Below are positions 12,668 to 12,766 of a DNA stretch of 12,766 nt, one piece after another. This DNA is from Halovivax sp. (GTDB lineage: Archaea > Halobacteriota > Halobacteria > Halobacteriales > Natrialbaceae): assembly GCA_007119345.1 (NCBI GenBank), contig SKPV01000185.1, positions 1 to 12,766 on the forward strand. Reading direction: 5' to 3'. The notes under the pieces were generated by a model. That model was not told the DNA's origin and did not search any database. It worked only from the letters and a program-made list of their open reading frames with translations. How positions within the stretch are numbered: the first letter of the stretch is position 1; each line of letters starts with the position of its first letter. A program made the translations under genes and the position numbers.

Positions 12668-12766
12668 CTGGCGGACGGGATCGGTGGACTGAACTGGCGG
12701 ACGGGATCGGTGGACTGAACTGGCGGACGGGATCGGTGGACTGAACTGGCGGACGGGATCGGTGGA
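12668..12766. repeat. 26-bp tandem repeat running off the window edge
   Basis: Identical 26-base units (ctggcggacgggatcggtgg plus actgaa) start at 12668, 12694 and 12720, with a fourth truncated at 12766 by the window end. No mismatch is seen between copies, so the array is young or actively homogenised. It lies upstream of the methionine synthase operon, about 100 bases beyond its promoter. Its true length and the gene on its far side are not visible. Bases 12581-12667 between promoter and repeat show no gene. Confidence 0.9.

Overview
This is GC-rich DNA (most codons end in G or C) whose predicted proteins are strongly acidic. Aspartate- and glutamate-rich enzymes, a CetZ tubulin-like protein, a HalOD1 domain protein, GatE (an archaea-only amidotransferase subunit) and MptE together point to a haloarchaeon (class Halobacteria). 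The family or genus cannot be fixed from the sequence alone.

Layout. The window opens inside gatE (+, 5' end missing), which converges on trmJ (-), a SPOUT tRNA 2'-O-methyltransferase. A repeat-filled divergent spacer separates trmJ from a 51-residue cysteine-rich mini-protein gene (+, 2724-2879). Next come folP (dihydropteroate synthase) and mptE (hydroxymethyldihydropterin pyrophosphokinase), both on +. Each of these two genes is followed by tandem copies derived from its own 3' end, stop codon included. A small membrane-protein gene (+) broken by an in-frame TGA follows. It shares a CTAG double stop with an F420-dependent LLM-family oxidoreductase (-). Then come cetZ (-), a class I photolyase gene (+), a HalOD1-domain gene (+) and a two-gene operon (-) of MetE-like methionine synthase proteins. 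The window ends in a 26-bp tandem repeat that runs off the edge.

How the genes fit together. FolP and MptE are pterin/folate enzymes. The two MetE-like proteins use one-carbon units for methionine, and the LLM protein belongs to the superfamily that contains methylenetetrahydropterin reductase (Mer). The window therefore has a one-carbon metabolism flavour, although these genes are not one operon. In the methionine synthase pair, only the downstream protein keeps the zinc ligands (H226, C228, E250, C311). The upstream partner has lost them, and the two genes are coupled by an ATGA overlap and a perfect Shine-Dalgarno sequence.

Main structural oddity. At least six separate short tandem arrays (periods of 26 to about 52 bp, most often 30 bp) lie between or at the ends of genes. 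Their sequences differ. Two clearly began as the last codons of the neighbouring gene. No insertion sequence, CRISPR array, tRNA or rRNA was seen.
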